Notes: generated by a model from the letters alone, not told the origin. Numbered from the stretch's first letter, positions 24,739 through 34,290 are shown. The stretch: 64,000 bases of DNA from Streptomyces harbinensis (GCF_900116145.1 NZ_FPAB01000008.1:186001-250000), one strand, 5' to 3'. Numbers and translations are program-made.

Positions 24739-27693
24739 ATGGACACCCGGCCCAAGGACGCTCCGCTCCCCTACTACGAGCAGCCCTCGCCCGGCACCGG
24801 CTCGCTGCCCGCCCGCGCCTGGTACGCCACCTCCGACGCCGCCCGCCACGACCTGGGCGGGACCTGGGACTTCCGGCTCTCGCCGACCGCCGAGGGCGCG
24901 GACACCGGTTTCATCGCCGACGACGCCGACCTCACCCCAAACGAGTGGACCCGGATCACCGTCCCCGGCCACTGGGTGCTCCAGGGCCACGGCGCCCCGG
25001 CGTACACCAACGTCAGCTATCCCTTCCCGGTCGATCCGCCGCGCGTCCCCACCGAGAACCCCACCGGCGACCACCGGCACGTCTTCGACCTGCCCGCCGA
25101 CTGGCCGGCCGGCGGGGAGAGCGTCCTGCGGTTCGAGGGCGTGGAGTCCTGCGCCCGCGTCTGGCTCAACGGCACCGAACTGGGCACCTTCCAGGGCAGC
25201 CGGCTGCCCCACGAGTTCGCGGTCGGCCCGCTGCTGCGGCCCACCGGCAATGTCCTCGCCGTCCGCGTCCACCAGTGGTCGGCGGGCAGCTACCTGGAGG
25301 ACCAGGACATGTGGTGGCTCCCGGGCATCTTCCGGGACGTCACCCTGCTGCACCGCCCCGAGCACTCCCCCGCCGACTTCTTCACCCACGCCGGCTACGA
25401 CCACACCACCGGCGAGGGCGTCCTGCGCGTCGAGTCCGGCACGCCCGGCACCGTGACCGTCCCCGAACTGGGCATCGAGATCGCCACCGGCGAGGAGGTA
25501 CGGGTCCCGGCCGAGCCGTGGTCCGCCGAACACCCCCGGCTGTACACCGGTGAACTGGCCACCCCCGGCGAGCGCATCCCGCTGCGCATCGGCTTCCGCA
25601 CCGTCGGAGTGCGCGACGGACTCTTCCGGGCGAACGGCAAGCCGATCCTCTTCCGCGGCGTCAACCGGCACGAGTTCCACCCGGACACCGGGCGCGCCGT
25701 GGACGAGGCGACCATGCGCGCCGACATCGAACTGATGAAGCGGCACAACATCAACGCCGTCCGCACCAGCCATTACCCGCCGCACCCCGCCTTCCTCGAC
25801 CTCTGCGACGAGCTGGGCCTGTGGGTGATCGACGAGGCCGATCTGGAGACCCACGGCTTCTGCTACTTCCCCGACTGGCGCGGCAACCCGGTCGCCGACG
25901 ACCGCTTCGTCCCGGCCCTGCTCGACCGGGCCCAGCGCATGGTGGAGCGCGACAAGAACCACCCGTCCGTGGTGATCTGGTCGCTGGGGAACGAGTGCGG
26001 CGCCGGTCACGGGCTCGGTGCCATGGCGGCCTGGATCCGCGAGCGCGACCCGTCCCGGGCCGTGCACTACGAGAACGACCCCACCTACCGCGACTCGGAC
26101 TTCTACTCCCGGATGTACGCCTCGCACGAGGAGGTGGAGCGGATCGGGCGGCGCGCCGAGGAGCCGCTGGAGGACCCGGAGCTGGAAGCGCACCGGGCGT
26201 CGCTGCCGTTCCTGCTGTGCGAGTACGCGCACGCGATGGGCAACGGGCCCGGCGGGCTAAGCGAGTACCAGCGGCTGTTCGAGACCTATGAGCGCTGCCA
26301 GGGCGGGTTCGTGTGGGAGTGGATCGACCACGGCCTGCCGGTGCAAACGGCGGACGGGGAGCCGTACTTCGGTTACGGCGGTGACTTCGGCGAGGAACTG
26401 CACGACGGCAACTTCGTCTGCGACGGCCTGGTGTTCCCCGACCGCACCCCCTCCCCCGGGCTCATCGAGTACAAGAAGGTGATCGAACCGGTCACGATCA
26501 GCGGCGACAGCGCCGAGCGGACGATCACGATCCGTAATGGATACGACTTCCTCGGTCTGGGTCATCTCAGCTTCGGCTGGCGGTACGAGGCCGAGGGTGT
26601 CCTCCTCGCCTCCGGCGAGCTGGCCGTTCCCGAGGTGGTGCCCGGCGCCACGGCACAGGTTCCGCTGCCCGAACCGCCCGCCGGTGACGCGGCGGGCGAG
26701 GGCATCTGGACGGTGACCGCCGCCCTGGCCGCCGACGCCGCCTGGGCACCGGCGGGGCACGAGGTGGCCTGGGGTCAGATCGTGGACTCCGCGCGCCCCC
26801 GCGTCGCACCGAGCGCCGGAGCGCCGACCGTAGCCGCACGCCGGGAGGGCACCACCTGGACGCTCGGTTCCGCCGTTTTCGACGCCGCCTCCGGCGAGCT
26901 GCGGTCGCTCGGCGGCCTGACCCTGCACCGGGGTCCGGTGCTGGACCTGTGGCGCGCTCCGACCGACAACGACGAGGGCATGGCCTGGGAGGAGGGCACC
27001 CGCCTCGCCCAGCGCTGGCGCGAGCTGGGCCTGCACCGGATCCGGCACCGGGTGGACGCCGTCGGCGCGGACGGCGACACGCTCACCGTACGGACCCGGG
27101 TCGCCCCGGCCGCCACCGACGCCGGGCTGCTCGCCGTCCACCGCTGGACCGCGACCGGGGAGGGAGAGCTGCGGCTGGAGGTGGAGGTGACGCCCGAGGG
27201 CGACTGGCGGGTGCCGCTGCCCCGGCTCGGGGTACGGCTCGGGCTGCCGGCCGGACTCGGCCACGTCCGGTGGTACGGCGGGGGCCCGGGCGAGGCGTAC
27301 CCGGACACCCGCGCCGCCGCCCGCACCGGCCGCTGGGAGGCGACCGTGGACGGGCTGCACACCCCGTATGTGCGGCCCCAGGAGAACGGGGCCCGCATCG
27401 ACGTCCGCTGGGCCGAACTGCGCGAGCGGCCCGGCGCCCAGGGCCCGGGGCTGCGGCTGACCGCCGGTGAGCGGCCCCTGATGTTCACCGCGCGCCGCTG
27501 GAGCACCGAGGAACTGGACGCGGCGGCGCACACCCCGGATCTGACGCCGGGCGACACGGTGTGGGTGCACCTGGACGCCGACCAGCACGGCATCGGCACC
27601 CAGTCCTGCGGCCCCGGCCCGCTGCCGCAGTACCACCTCACCCCCGCGCCGGTCACCTTCTCGGTGGTGCTGCGCGTCCTCGGCGAGGACTGA
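24739..27693 (+). CDS. lacZ: GH2 beta-galactosidase, LacZ type
   Basis: A 984-residue retaining beta-galactosidase with the five-domain LacZ order: jelly roll, immunoglobulin-like, TIM barrel, immunoglobulin-like and C-terminal super-sandwich (begins about 720). The acid/base is Glu419 (GNECGAGHG) and the nucleophile Glu495 (CEYAHAMGN). There is no signal peptide, so it acts on imported oligosaccharides. GAGGAGA supports the ATG at 24739. Given GH31 and GH95 in the same window, galactosylated xyloglucan fragments are a reasonable substrate besides lactose. Confidence 0.95.
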   Translation: MDTRPKDAPLPYYEQPSPGTGSLPARAWYATSDAARHDLGGTWDFRLSPTAEGADTGFIADDADLTPNEWTRITVPGHWVLQGHGAPAYTNVSYPFPVDPPRVPTENPTGDHRHVFDLPADWPAGGESVLRFEGVESCARVWLNGTELGTFQGSRLPHEFAVGPLLRPTGNVLAVRVHQWSAGSYLEDQDMWWLPGIFRDVTLLHRPEHSPADFFTHAGYDHTTGEGVLRVESGTPGTVTVPELGIEIATGEEVRVPAEPWSAEHPRLYTGELATPGERIPLRIGFRTVGVRDGLFRANGKPILFRGVNRHEFHPDTGRAVDEATMRADIELMKRHNINAVRTSHYPPHPAFLDLCDELGLWVIDEADLETHGFCYFPDWRGNPVADDRFVPALLDRAQRMVERDKNHPSVVIWSLGNECGAGHGLGAMAAWIRERDPSRAVHYENDPTYRDSDFYSRMYASHEEVERIGRRAEEPLEDPELEAHRASLPFLLCEYAHAMGNGPGGLSEYQRLFETYERCQGGFVWEWIDHGLPVQTADGEPYFGYGGDFGEELHDGNFVCDGLVFPDRTPSPGLIEYKKVIEPVTISGDSAERTITIRNGYDFLGLGHLSFGWRYEAEGVLLASGELAVPEVVPGATAQVPLPEPPAGDAAGEGIWTVTAALAADAAWAPAGHEVAWGQIVDSARPRVAPSAGAPTVAARREGTTWTLGSAVFDAASGELRSLGGLTLHRGPVLDLWRAPTDNDEGMAWEEGTRLAQRWRELGLHRIRHRVDAVGADGDTLTVRTRVAPAATDAGLLAVHRWTATGEGELRLEVEVTPEGDWRVPLPRLGVRLGLPAGLGHVRWYGGGPGEAYPDTRAAARTGRWEATVDGLHTPYVRPQENGARIDVRWAELRERPGAQGPGLRLTAGERPLMFTARRWSTEELDAAAHTPDLTPGDTVWVHLDADQHGIGTQSCGPGPLPQYHLTPAPVTFSVVLRVLGED

Positions 27694-27711
27694 CGGCACC
27701 GTCGCGCGCCT

Positions 27712-27744
27712 CGCGGCCACCGGGCGGCCTGCCCGGTGGCCGCG
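27712..27744. terminator. Bidirectional hairpin terminator
   Basis: A perfect 14-bp stem (27712-27725 with 27731-27744) and 5-base loop separates the convergent beta-galactosidase and DUF397 genes. Confidence 0.75.
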
Positions 27745-27756
27745 GGCCGCGGCGGA

Positions 27757-27993
27757 TCAGACCAGCAGGAAGTCGGCGTCCCCGGACTTCACGGCCTGGA
27801 TGAAGTCGGCCATCCCGTGGCCGGAGCAGATCAGCGCGGGACCGTCCGGGTCGGTGGACTGCCGCAGCGCCACCCGGCCGTCCCCCAGCCGCAGCACCTC
27901 GACGCAGCTGCCGCCGTTGCCGCCGCTCCAGGGCTTGCGCCAGCCCTCGGTGGCCAGTTGGGAGGCCGGCATGCCGTTGTAGATGTCATCCAT
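27757..27993 (-). CDS. DUF397-domain protein
   Basis: A 78-residue protein with the DUF397 pattern (WRKPWSGGNGGSCVEV, then ALRQSTDPDGPALIC). In Streptomyces these are nearly always beside a WhiJ-type helix-turn-helix gene and are thought to modulate it in a toxin-antitoxin-like or developmental manner. The start overlaps the end region of the regulator gene by spacing of one base, and AAGGAGAT lies before the ATG. It is probably co-transcribed with that regulator. Confidence 0.9.
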   Translation of the reverse strand: MDDIYNGMPASQLATEGWRKPWSGGNGGSCVEVLRLGDGRVALRQSTDPDGPALICSGHGMADFIQAVKSGDADFLLV

Positions 27994-27994
27994 G

Positions 27995-28885
27995 TCAGAT
28001 CTCCTTGCGAATTCGACTGAGGATGACCTCAGTGCGGTGCACCTGCGCGGCCTGTGCGCACATCCGGTCCAGTGCTTCCCGGAACTGTGAGACATCCTCG
28101 CGCTGGTCGAAGTACGCGGCGCCTATCAGGCTCTCCGCACAAGCGACATCCGGCAGTTCGGGGATGGGGAACCGGAAGAGGTGGAAGGGGCCGTACATCG
28201 CGGGGTGGGGCCCCGCGCTGAACGGCATGATCTGCAGCCGCACATGGGGTGCGGCGACGGCCTCGATCAAGCGGGAGATCTGGGCACGCATGACATTGGG
28301 ACCGCCGAACGGGCGGCGCAGCACGGTCTCGTCGATCACGACCCACAGCAGCGGTGGCTGCTTGCGCTGGAGCAGGTCCTGGCGGGCGAGCCGCAGCGCG
28401 ACCAGCCGGTCGATCTCGCTGGCCGGGGCGTGCGGCATGCCGGAGCGCAGCACCGTGGCGGCGTAGGCCTCGGTCTGGAGCAACCCGGGGACGTAGTGCG
28501 GTTCGTAGGCGCGGATCTGGTCGGCCTCCGCCTCCAGACTGACGAAAGCGCTGAACCATTCGGGCAGTACATCGCGGTAGTGGTGCCACCAGCCCGGCCG
28601 GTTGGCCTCGCGGGCGAGGTTGAGGAAGCCCTCGATCTCCTCGGTGGTGGTGACCCCGTAGATCCGCAGCAGCTTCTCCACATAGGGCACTTTGAGGCCG
28701 ACCTGTGCCTTCTCCATCCGGCGGATGGTGGCGTGGGTGACGTCGAGTGCGGCGGCTGCTTCCTCGAAGGTGTAGCCCGCTTCCTCGCGCAGGTCCTGGA
28801 GCCGTCTGCCCAGCACCACTCGCAGGGCGGTCGGTGCCGCGCCCGGCGTTCCTGCCACTGCCCGCCCCCATCCAACGCCTGTCAT
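27995..28885 (-). CDS. WhiJ-like XRE-family regulator (DUF5753)
   Basis: A 296-residue DNA-binding protein. The helix-turn-helix is at about 22-75 (RLQDLREEAGYTFEEAAAALDV, HATIRRMEKAQ) and the DUF5753 domain follows from about 110 to the end. This architecture is that of WhiJ and AbaA-type regulators of sporulation and antibiotic production. It is paired with a DUF397 gene downstream and a divergent RsbW-like ATPase gene, giving the full three-part module. The start at ATG 28885 gives the best family fit; an earlier in-frame start would add 33 unlikely residues. Confidence 0.9.
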   Translation of the reverse strand: MTGVGWGRAVAGTPGAAPTALRVVLGRRLQDLREEAGYTFEEAAAALDVTHATIRRMEKAQVGLKVPYVEKLLRIYGVTTTEEIEGFLNLAREANRPGWWHHYRDVLPEWFSAFVSLEAEADQIRAYEPHYVPGLLQTEAYAATVLRSGMPHAPASEIDRLVALRLARQDLLQRKQPPLLWVVIDETVLRRPFGGPNVMRAQISRLIEAVAAPHVRLQIMPFSAGPHPAMYGPFHLFRFPIPELPDVACAESLIGAAYFDQREDVSQFREALDRMCAQAAQVHRTEVILSRIRKEI

Positions 28886-28991
28886 CGCAGAGCAGTGTGC
28901 CACGGCCGCGGGCAAGTACAACAGAGTGATATCAACGGTTCTGTAATTTGCAGGATGCCCCTTGCCGGATGCGACGGTCAACACGCAGAGT

Positions 28992-29453
28992 ATGGGGGTG
29001 GCTTCCTCCTCACACGCTCAGCCCTTAGAGCGTTATGACACCTCCCTTCTCGGGAGCGAGCGTCTGAGCTTCCAGCTGCCCGCCGTGGACGCCTCCGTCG
29101 GCGAGGCCAGGCGCCGGGTCCGCGCCCAGCTCACCGAGTGGCGCTCGCCGGTGGAGCTGACCGACAACGCCCAGCTGGTGGTCTCGGAGCTGGTGACCAA
29201 CGCGCTGCGGCACACCGGCAGCCGGTCGGTGGGCTGCGAGGTGCGGATACTGGGATCGCTGCTGCGGATCGCGGTGTCCAGCGCGGGTGCGGGCCCGGTC
29301 GGGATGCCCACGGCGGCCACCATGGAGGACGAGGGCGGCCGGGGTCTGCTGCTGGTGTGCACGCTGGCCGAGGTGTGGGGGGTACGGCCCCGGGACGCCG
29401 GAAGCGGACACGTAGTCTGGGCCGACCTGGCGATCGGCCCGGCCGCGCGCTGA
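28992..29453 (+). CDS. RsbW-like ATP-binding regulator with a TTA codon
   Basis: A 153-residue GHKL-type ATPase like anti-sigma factor kinases. The N-box is ELVTNALRH, and the glycine box is EGGRGLLLV. The segment that normally carries the ATP-contacting Asp reads IAVSSAGAG, so that Asp is missing. Leu12 is encoded by TTA (29025-29027), predicting bldA dependence and late, developmental translation. The start is uncertain: ATG 28992 is used here, while an in-frame TTG at 28962 would add 10 residues. It is divergent from the WhiJ-like gene. Confidence 0.8.
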   Translation: MGVASSSHAQPLERYDTSLLGSERLSFQLPAVDASVGEARRRVRAQLTEWRSPVELTDNAQLVVSELVTNALRHTGSRSVGCEVRILGSLLRIAVSSAGAGPVGMPTAATMEDEGGRGLLLVCTLAEVWGVRPRDAGSGHVVWADLAIGPAAR

Positions 29454-29519
29454 GCGGCGCCCCACCGGCCGGCGGGGTGGCCCGAGGGCGTGCGTACCGC
29501 ATTTACCGAGAGGTTCGGC

Positions 29520-31838
29520 ATGCAGCGCAGTGGCTCCCCGTACGTGTTGTGGTATCCGCGTCCCGCCGCCGCCTGGCTCCAGGCGCTGCCGGTGGGCAAC
29601 GGCCGGCTGGGCGCGATGGTGTACGGGGGCATCGACAGCGAGGAGTTGCAGCTCAGCCAGGACACGGTGTGGGCGGGCGGGCCGCACCGCTACGACAATC
29701 CGCGGGCCGCCGCCGCGCTGCCCAGGGCCCGGGAGCTGGTCTTCGCCGGTGAGAGGGAGGCGGCGCACCGGCTGCTGGAGTCGGATGTGATGGGCGTGCC
29801 GGTCCAGCAGATGCCCTATCAGACGGTGGGCAGTCTGCGACTGGCGTTCGACGCCCCCGGAGGCGGGTCCGGGGAGGCCACCGGCTACCGCAGGGAGCTG
29901 GATCTGGCCCGGGCGGTGCACACGGTGGAGTTCGTCCGGGAGGGGATACGCCACCGGCGGGAGGTGTTCGCCAGCGCCGCCGACCAGGTGATCGTGGTGC
30001 GGCTGAGCGCGGACGCGCCCGGAGCGGTGGGGTTCACCGCGTCCTTCGACACGCCGATGGCGGCCACGGCGCTCTCCCCGGACGGGAGGGCCATCGCGCT
30101 GGACGGCCGGGGCGGGGACGCCTCCGGGGTGGCGGGCGCGGTGCGGTTCCGGGCGCTGGTGCGGGCGTTGCCGGCCGGTGGTGAGGTGTCGTCGGCGGAC
30201 GGGGTGCTGCGGGTGTCCGGCGCGGACGCGGTGACCCTGCTGATCGCGGTGGGCACCAACCACGTCGACTGGCGGGATCTGGGCGCCGATCCGGCGGCCC
30301 GGGCGCTGGGCGATCTGACGGAGGCGGCCGGGCGGCCGTACCCGGAGCTGGTGGAGCGTCATGTGGCCGATCACGCGGCGCTCTTCGGCCGGGCGGCGCT
30401 GGAGATCCCGGCGACGCCGGCCGCGGCCCTGCCGACCGACGAGCGGGTGGCGGCTTTCGGGGACGGCACGGCCGATCCGCAGCTCGCCGCGCTGTACTTC
30501 CACTTCGGCCGCTATCTGCTGATCTCCTGCTCCCGGCCCGGCACCCAGCCCGCCAATCTCCAGGGGCTGTGGAACGACCTGACCGATCCGCCGTGGGGCT
30601 CGAAGTACACGATCAACATCAACACGGAGATGAACTACTGGCCGGCCGGCCCGGCGAACCTCCTGGAGTGCTGGGAGCCGCTGTTCGCCCTGCTGCACGA
30701 CCTGCGGGTCACCGGTGCGCGCAGCGCCCGGGAGATGTACGGGGCGGGGGGCTGGGTCGCGCACCACAACACGGATCTGTGGCGGGGCACGGCGCCGGTG
30801 GACGGCACCACCTGGGGGATGTGGCCCACCGGCGGTGCGTGGCTGGCGCTGGCGGTGTGGGAGCGCTACCGCTTCACCGGGGACGCCGGGCGGCTGCGGG
30901 ACGACTACCCGGTGCTGGCCGAGGCGGCGCGGTTCTTCCTGGACGCGCTGGTGGAGGATCCGGGGACCGGTCATCTGGTGACCTGCCCGTCGATCTCGCC
31001 GGAGAACGAGCACCACCCGGGGCCGGGCGGCACCCTGTGCGCCGGGCCGACGATGGACAACCAGATCGTGCGGGACCTGTTCGGCGCGGTGGACGCCGCC
31101 GCCGGGGTGCTCGGGCTGGACGAGGAGCTGCGGGGCCTGGTGCGGGCCGCCGCCGACCGGCTGCCGCCCATGCGGGTGGGGTCCCGGGGGCAGTTGCAGG
31201 AGTGGCAGCAGGACTGGGACGCGGACGCCCCCGAGCAGGGGCACCGGCACGTCTCCCATCTGTACGGGCTGCATCCCGGGGCGCAGATCACCCGGCACAC
31301 GCCGGAGCTGTTCGAGGCGGCGCGGGTGACGCTGGAGCAGCGCGGTGACGCGGGGACCGGCTGGTCACTGGGCTGGAAGATCAACTTCTGGGCACGGCTG
31401 GCGGCCGGGGACCGCTCGTACAAACTGCTGACGGATCAGCTGACACCGGAGCGGACCGCGCCGAACCTCTTCGACCTGCATCCGCCGTTCCAGATCGACG
31501 GCAATTTCGGGGCGACCGCAGGGATCACCGAGTGGCTGCTCCAGAGCCACGGCGCGGAGCTGGAGCTGCTGCCCGCGTTGCCGGGGGCGCTGCCGGAGGG
31601 CCGGGTGCGCGGGCTGCTGGCGCGCGGCGGGTTCGAGGTTTCGCTGTCCTGGTCGGGCGGGACACTGACCGGGGCCGAGATCGGTTCCCGGACCGGTGCC
31701 ACGGCCCGGGTGCGCACGGCGGTGCCGGTGACGGTCACGCGGGACGGGGCCGAGGTGGCCGCCGAGCGGGACGCGGACGGGGTGACGGTGTTCGCGACCC
31801 GGGCCGGGGAGGTCTACCGGCTCACGCCGCACGGGTGA
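29520..31838 (+). CDS. GH95 alpha-L-fucosidase
   Basis: A 772-residue inverting 1,2-alpha-L-fucosidase family protein. It has the N-terminal super-sandwich domain (VGNGRLGAMVYGG near residue 27), a helical barrel catalytic domain (GLWNDLTDPPWGSKYTIN near 350) and the conserved HVSHLYGLHPG near 575. No signal peptide is seen, so it is intracellular and probably acts on fucosylated xyloglucan oligosaccharides. AGAGG before ATG 29520 decides the start; a GTG at 29490 is the alternative. Its 3' end overlaps the convergent MFS gene by 17 bases. Confidence 0.92.
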   Translation: MQRSGSPYVLWYPRPAAAWLQALPVGNGRLGAMVYGGIDSEELQLSQDTVWAGGPHRYDNPRAAAALPRARELVFAGEREAAHRLLESDVMGVPVQQMPYQTVGSLRLAFDAPGGGSGEATGYRRELDLARAVHTVEFVREGIRHRREVFASAADQVIVVRLSADAPGAVGFTASFDTPMAATALSPDGRAIALDGRGGDASGVAGAVRFRALVRALPAGGEVSSADGVLRVSGADAVTLLIAVGTNHVDWRDLGADPAARALGDLTEAAGRPYPELVERHVADHAALFGRAALEIPATPAAALPTDERVAAFGDGTADPQLAALYFHFGRYLLISCSRPGTQPANLQGLWNDLTDPPWGSKYTININTEMNYWPAGPANLLECWEPLFALLHDLRVTGARSAREMYGAGGWVAHHNTDLWRGTAPVDGTTWGMWPTGGAWLALAVWERYRFTGDAGRLRDDYPVLAEAARFFLDALVEDPGTGHLVTCPSISPENEHHPGPGGTLCAGPTMDNQIVRDLFGAVDAAAGVLGLDEELRGLVRAAADRLPPMRVGSRGQLQEWQQDWDADAPEQGHRHVSHLYGLHPGAQITRHTPELFEAARVTLEQRGDAGTGWSLGWKINFWARLAAGDRSYKLLTDQLTPERTAPNLFDLHPPFQIDGNFGATAGITEWLLQSHGAELELLPALPGALPEGRVRGLLARGGFEVSLSWSGGTLTGAEIGSRTGATARVRTAVPVTVTRDGAEVAAERDADGVTVFATRAGEVYRLTPHG

Positions 31839-33063
31839 GCCGGGTGGTGGCCATGGTGCGCAGGGTGCGGGCGCCGCTGAGCCCCATGGCCACCCCGCAG
31901 GCGCCGAGGCCGAGGGCGAGGGCGTAGCCCCAGCGCGGGCCGTGGTGTTCGATCACCAGGCCGGTCAGCGCGACGCCGGCCGCCCGGCCGACGCCGACCG
32001 CCATGGAGAGCCAGCTCAGGCCCTCGGTGAGCATGTGGGCCGGCACCCCTTCGCGGACCAGGCTGTAGCCGGCGATGATCGCGGGGGCCGTGAGGATGCC
32101 GGCGAACAGCGAGATCCCCCAGAGGGCGGGGACACCGGGCATGGCCCACAGCGGGGCCATGCCCGCCACCACCGAGGCGATGGCGAGGAGGAAGAGCCGG
32201 TCCAGCGGCAGGGACCAGTCGCGGGCGCCGTACCACAGGCCGCCGATCGCGCTGCCGATGGCGTAGGTGCCGAGGACGGCGCCGGTCATCCAGGTTTCGC
32301 CGTAGTGCTCGACGAAGGCGATGGTGGCGAGTTCGAAGGCGGCGAACATGGCGCCGGTGAACAGGTAGACGGCGCACATCCACGGCATGCCGGGGGCGGC
32401 GATGGCCCGGGTGCGTACCTTCTGCGGCGCGGCGACGGGCGGCTCGGTGCGGCGCTGGCCGGCGAGCAGCAGGCAGCCGGTGACGCCGGTGAGCGCGGCG
32501 GCGGCCACGCCGGCGGCGGGGTGGACGAGGACGGCGAAGGCGACGACCAGCGGGCCGACGGCCCAGATCAGCTCGTCGGCGACGGATTCGAAGGAGAAAG
32601 CGCACTTGAGCAGCCGGCCGCCCCCGTCGCGTTCGGCGAGGTGGCTCCACCGGGCGCGGACCAGGGCGCCCAGCGGGGGCATGAAGGCGCCGAAGGCGGC
32701 TCCGCTGGCGCACAGCAGCCACACGGGTGCCTCCAGCTGGGCGGCGAGCAGGAAGAGCGCGCCGGCGGTGCCGAAGGCGGCGGCCAGCGGGCGCAGCACC
32801 CGGCGCTGGCCGAACCGGTCGATGAGGTAGCCGAGTTGCGGGACGACCAGCGCGTAGCACAGGGCGCCGCCCGCGGAGGCGAGGCCGGCGGTGGCATAGC
32901 TGTCGGTGACCGCGGTGATGAGGAACACGGTGCCCAGGCTGAGCATCGAGGACGGCATCCGGCCGATCATGCCCGCCGCGATGAACCGTTTGGCACCCGG
33001 TACCCGGAAGATCTCGCCGTAGCTCCGCAGCCCCGCGGCACTGTGTCCCATGGTGCGCATCAT
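31822..33063 (-). CDS. MFS transporter
   Basis: A 413-residue major facilitator with about 12 predicted helices. The loop between helices 2 and 3 reads YLIDRFGQRRVLRP, the usual MFS signature region. The substrate is not evident; homologues are often called efflux pumps. Start at ATG 33063 has GGGAGGG five bases upstream; an ATG at 33087 with GAAAAGAAG is the alternative. Its coding end overlaps that of GH95, so strong transcription of one may affect the other. Confidence 0.88.
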   Translation of the reverse strand: MMRTMGHSAAGLRSYGEIFRVPGAKRFIAAGMIGRMPSSMLSLGTVFLITAVTDSYATAGLASAGGALCYALVVPQLGYLIDRFGQRRVLRPLAAAFGTAGALFLLAAQLEAPVWLLCASGAAFGAFMPPLGALVRARWSHLAERDGGGRLLKCAFSFESVADELIWAVGPLVVAFAVLVHPAAGVAAAALTGVTGCLLLAGQRRTEPPVAAPQKVRTRAIAAPGMPWMCAVYLFTGAMFAAFELATIAFVEHYGETWMTGAVLGTYAIGSAIGGLWYGARDWSLPLDRLFLLAIASVVAGMAPLWAMPGVPALWGISLFAGILTAPAIIAGYSLVREGVPAHMLTEGLSWLSMAVGVGRAAGVALTGLVIEHHGPRWGYALALGLGACGVAMGLSGARTLRTMATTRLTRAA

Positions 33064-33285
33064 TCCGGCCCTCCCGGGGGGCCGCATCTTCTTTTCACCG
33101 CGGGCGTAGTGTCCTTTTTGAACGCTCCCCCGGATATCCGGGTGAACAACGGATGACATCAGGGGAAACACCAGGGTCCGTATGTGTGTGCGATGCGAAC
33201 CACATGGGAGTGATTCCGGGGGTATTCCGGGTCAATGCCTGCGGTCAGGCAGGATGGGCGGGACGACGGATATACCGGAGGATCA

Positions 33286-34248
33286 GTGGACGTCTCGTTG
33301 CCCATGTGGGCGCTCACCATCGTGGTGCTGTGCGCTCTCATCGCTGTCGACTTCTTCTTCGGGCGCAAGCCCCATGAAGTCACACTCAAGGAGGCGGCCA
33401 GCTGGTCGATCTTCTGGGTGGTGCTCGCGGTGCTGTTCGGCATCGGGCTCGCCGTGGTCGGGGAAGGCCAGGCCTCGGGCGAGTTCTTCGCCGGCTACAT
33501 CACGGAGAAGTCCCTCAGTGTGGACAATCTCTTCGTCTTCATACTGATCATGGCGAAGTTCTCGGTACCGGCTCAGTACCAGTCGCGGGTACTGATGGTG
33601 GGTGTGCTCATCGCCCTGGTACTGCGGGCCATCTTCATCGCCGCCGGTGCGGCCCTGATTTCCACCTTCTCGTGGGTGTTCTACATCTTCGGGGCGTTCC
33701 TGATCTACACCGCGTGGAAGCTGATCCAGGACGCGCGCAAGGACGAGGAGGAGGAGTTCGAGGAGAACCGCTTCCTCAAGACGATCGAGCGGCGCCTGCC
33801 GGCCACCGACCAGTACCACGGCACCAAGCTGTGGATCGTGGAGAACGGCCGGCGGCTGGTCACCCCGATGCTGATCGTGATGCTGGCGATCGGCAGCACC
33901 GATGTGCTGTTCGCGCTGGACTCGATCCCGGCGATCTTCGGCCTGACCCAGGACCCGTACATCGTCTTCACCGCCAACGCCTTCGCCCTGATGGGGCTGC
34001 GGCAGCTGTACTTCCTCATCGGCGGCCTGCTGCGGAAGCTGGTGCACCTGTCCTACGGGCTGTCCATCATTCTCGGCTTCATCGGCGTCAAGCTGGTGCT
34101 GCACGCGCTGCACGAGAACGGCGTCCACGTCCCCGAGATCGGGATCCCGCTCTCCCTGTCGGTGATCATCGGGGTGCTGGCCATCACGACCATCACCTCG
34201 CTGTACGCGTCGCGGAAGGAGCGGGAGGGTTCGAAGAACGGCTCCTGA
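33286..34248 (+). CDS. TerC-family integral membrane protein
   Basis: A 320-residue protein with about eight helices. Conserved acidic motifs lie in membrane segments: EKSLSVDNLFVF (about 80) and GSTDVLFALDSIPAIF (about 205). TerC proteins are linked to manganese export and to metalation of secreted proteins. The cytoplasmic loop is rich in Glu and Lys (KDEEEEFEENRF). GGAGGA five bases before GTG 33286 fixes the start. I looked for a yybP-ykoY manganese riboswitch upstream and saw none. Confidence 0.92.
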   Translation: MDVSLPMWALTIVVLCALIAVDFFFGRKPHEVTLKEAASWSIFWVVLAVLFGIGLAVVGEGQASGEFFAGYITEKSLSVDNLFVFILIMAKFSVPAQYQSRVLMVGVLIALVLRAIFIAAGAALISTFSWVFYIFGAFLIYTAWKLIQDARKDEEEEFEENRFLKTIERRLPATDQYHGTKLWIVENGRRLVTPMLIVMLAIGSTDVLFALDSIPAIFGLTQDPYIVFTANAFALMGLRQLYFLIGGLLRKLVHLSYGLSIILGFIGVKLVLHALHENGVHVPEIGIPLSLSVIIGVLAITTITSLYASRKEREGSKNGS

Positions 34249-34290
34249 GGGTCTTCGGTAGGGTGCGGGCCGGGCAGGAACACGACAGGA

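Noticed and set aside
33172..33285. Possible yybP-ykoY manganese riboswitch before terC
   Set aside because: The conserved sequence blocks of that riboswitch were not found in the gap.
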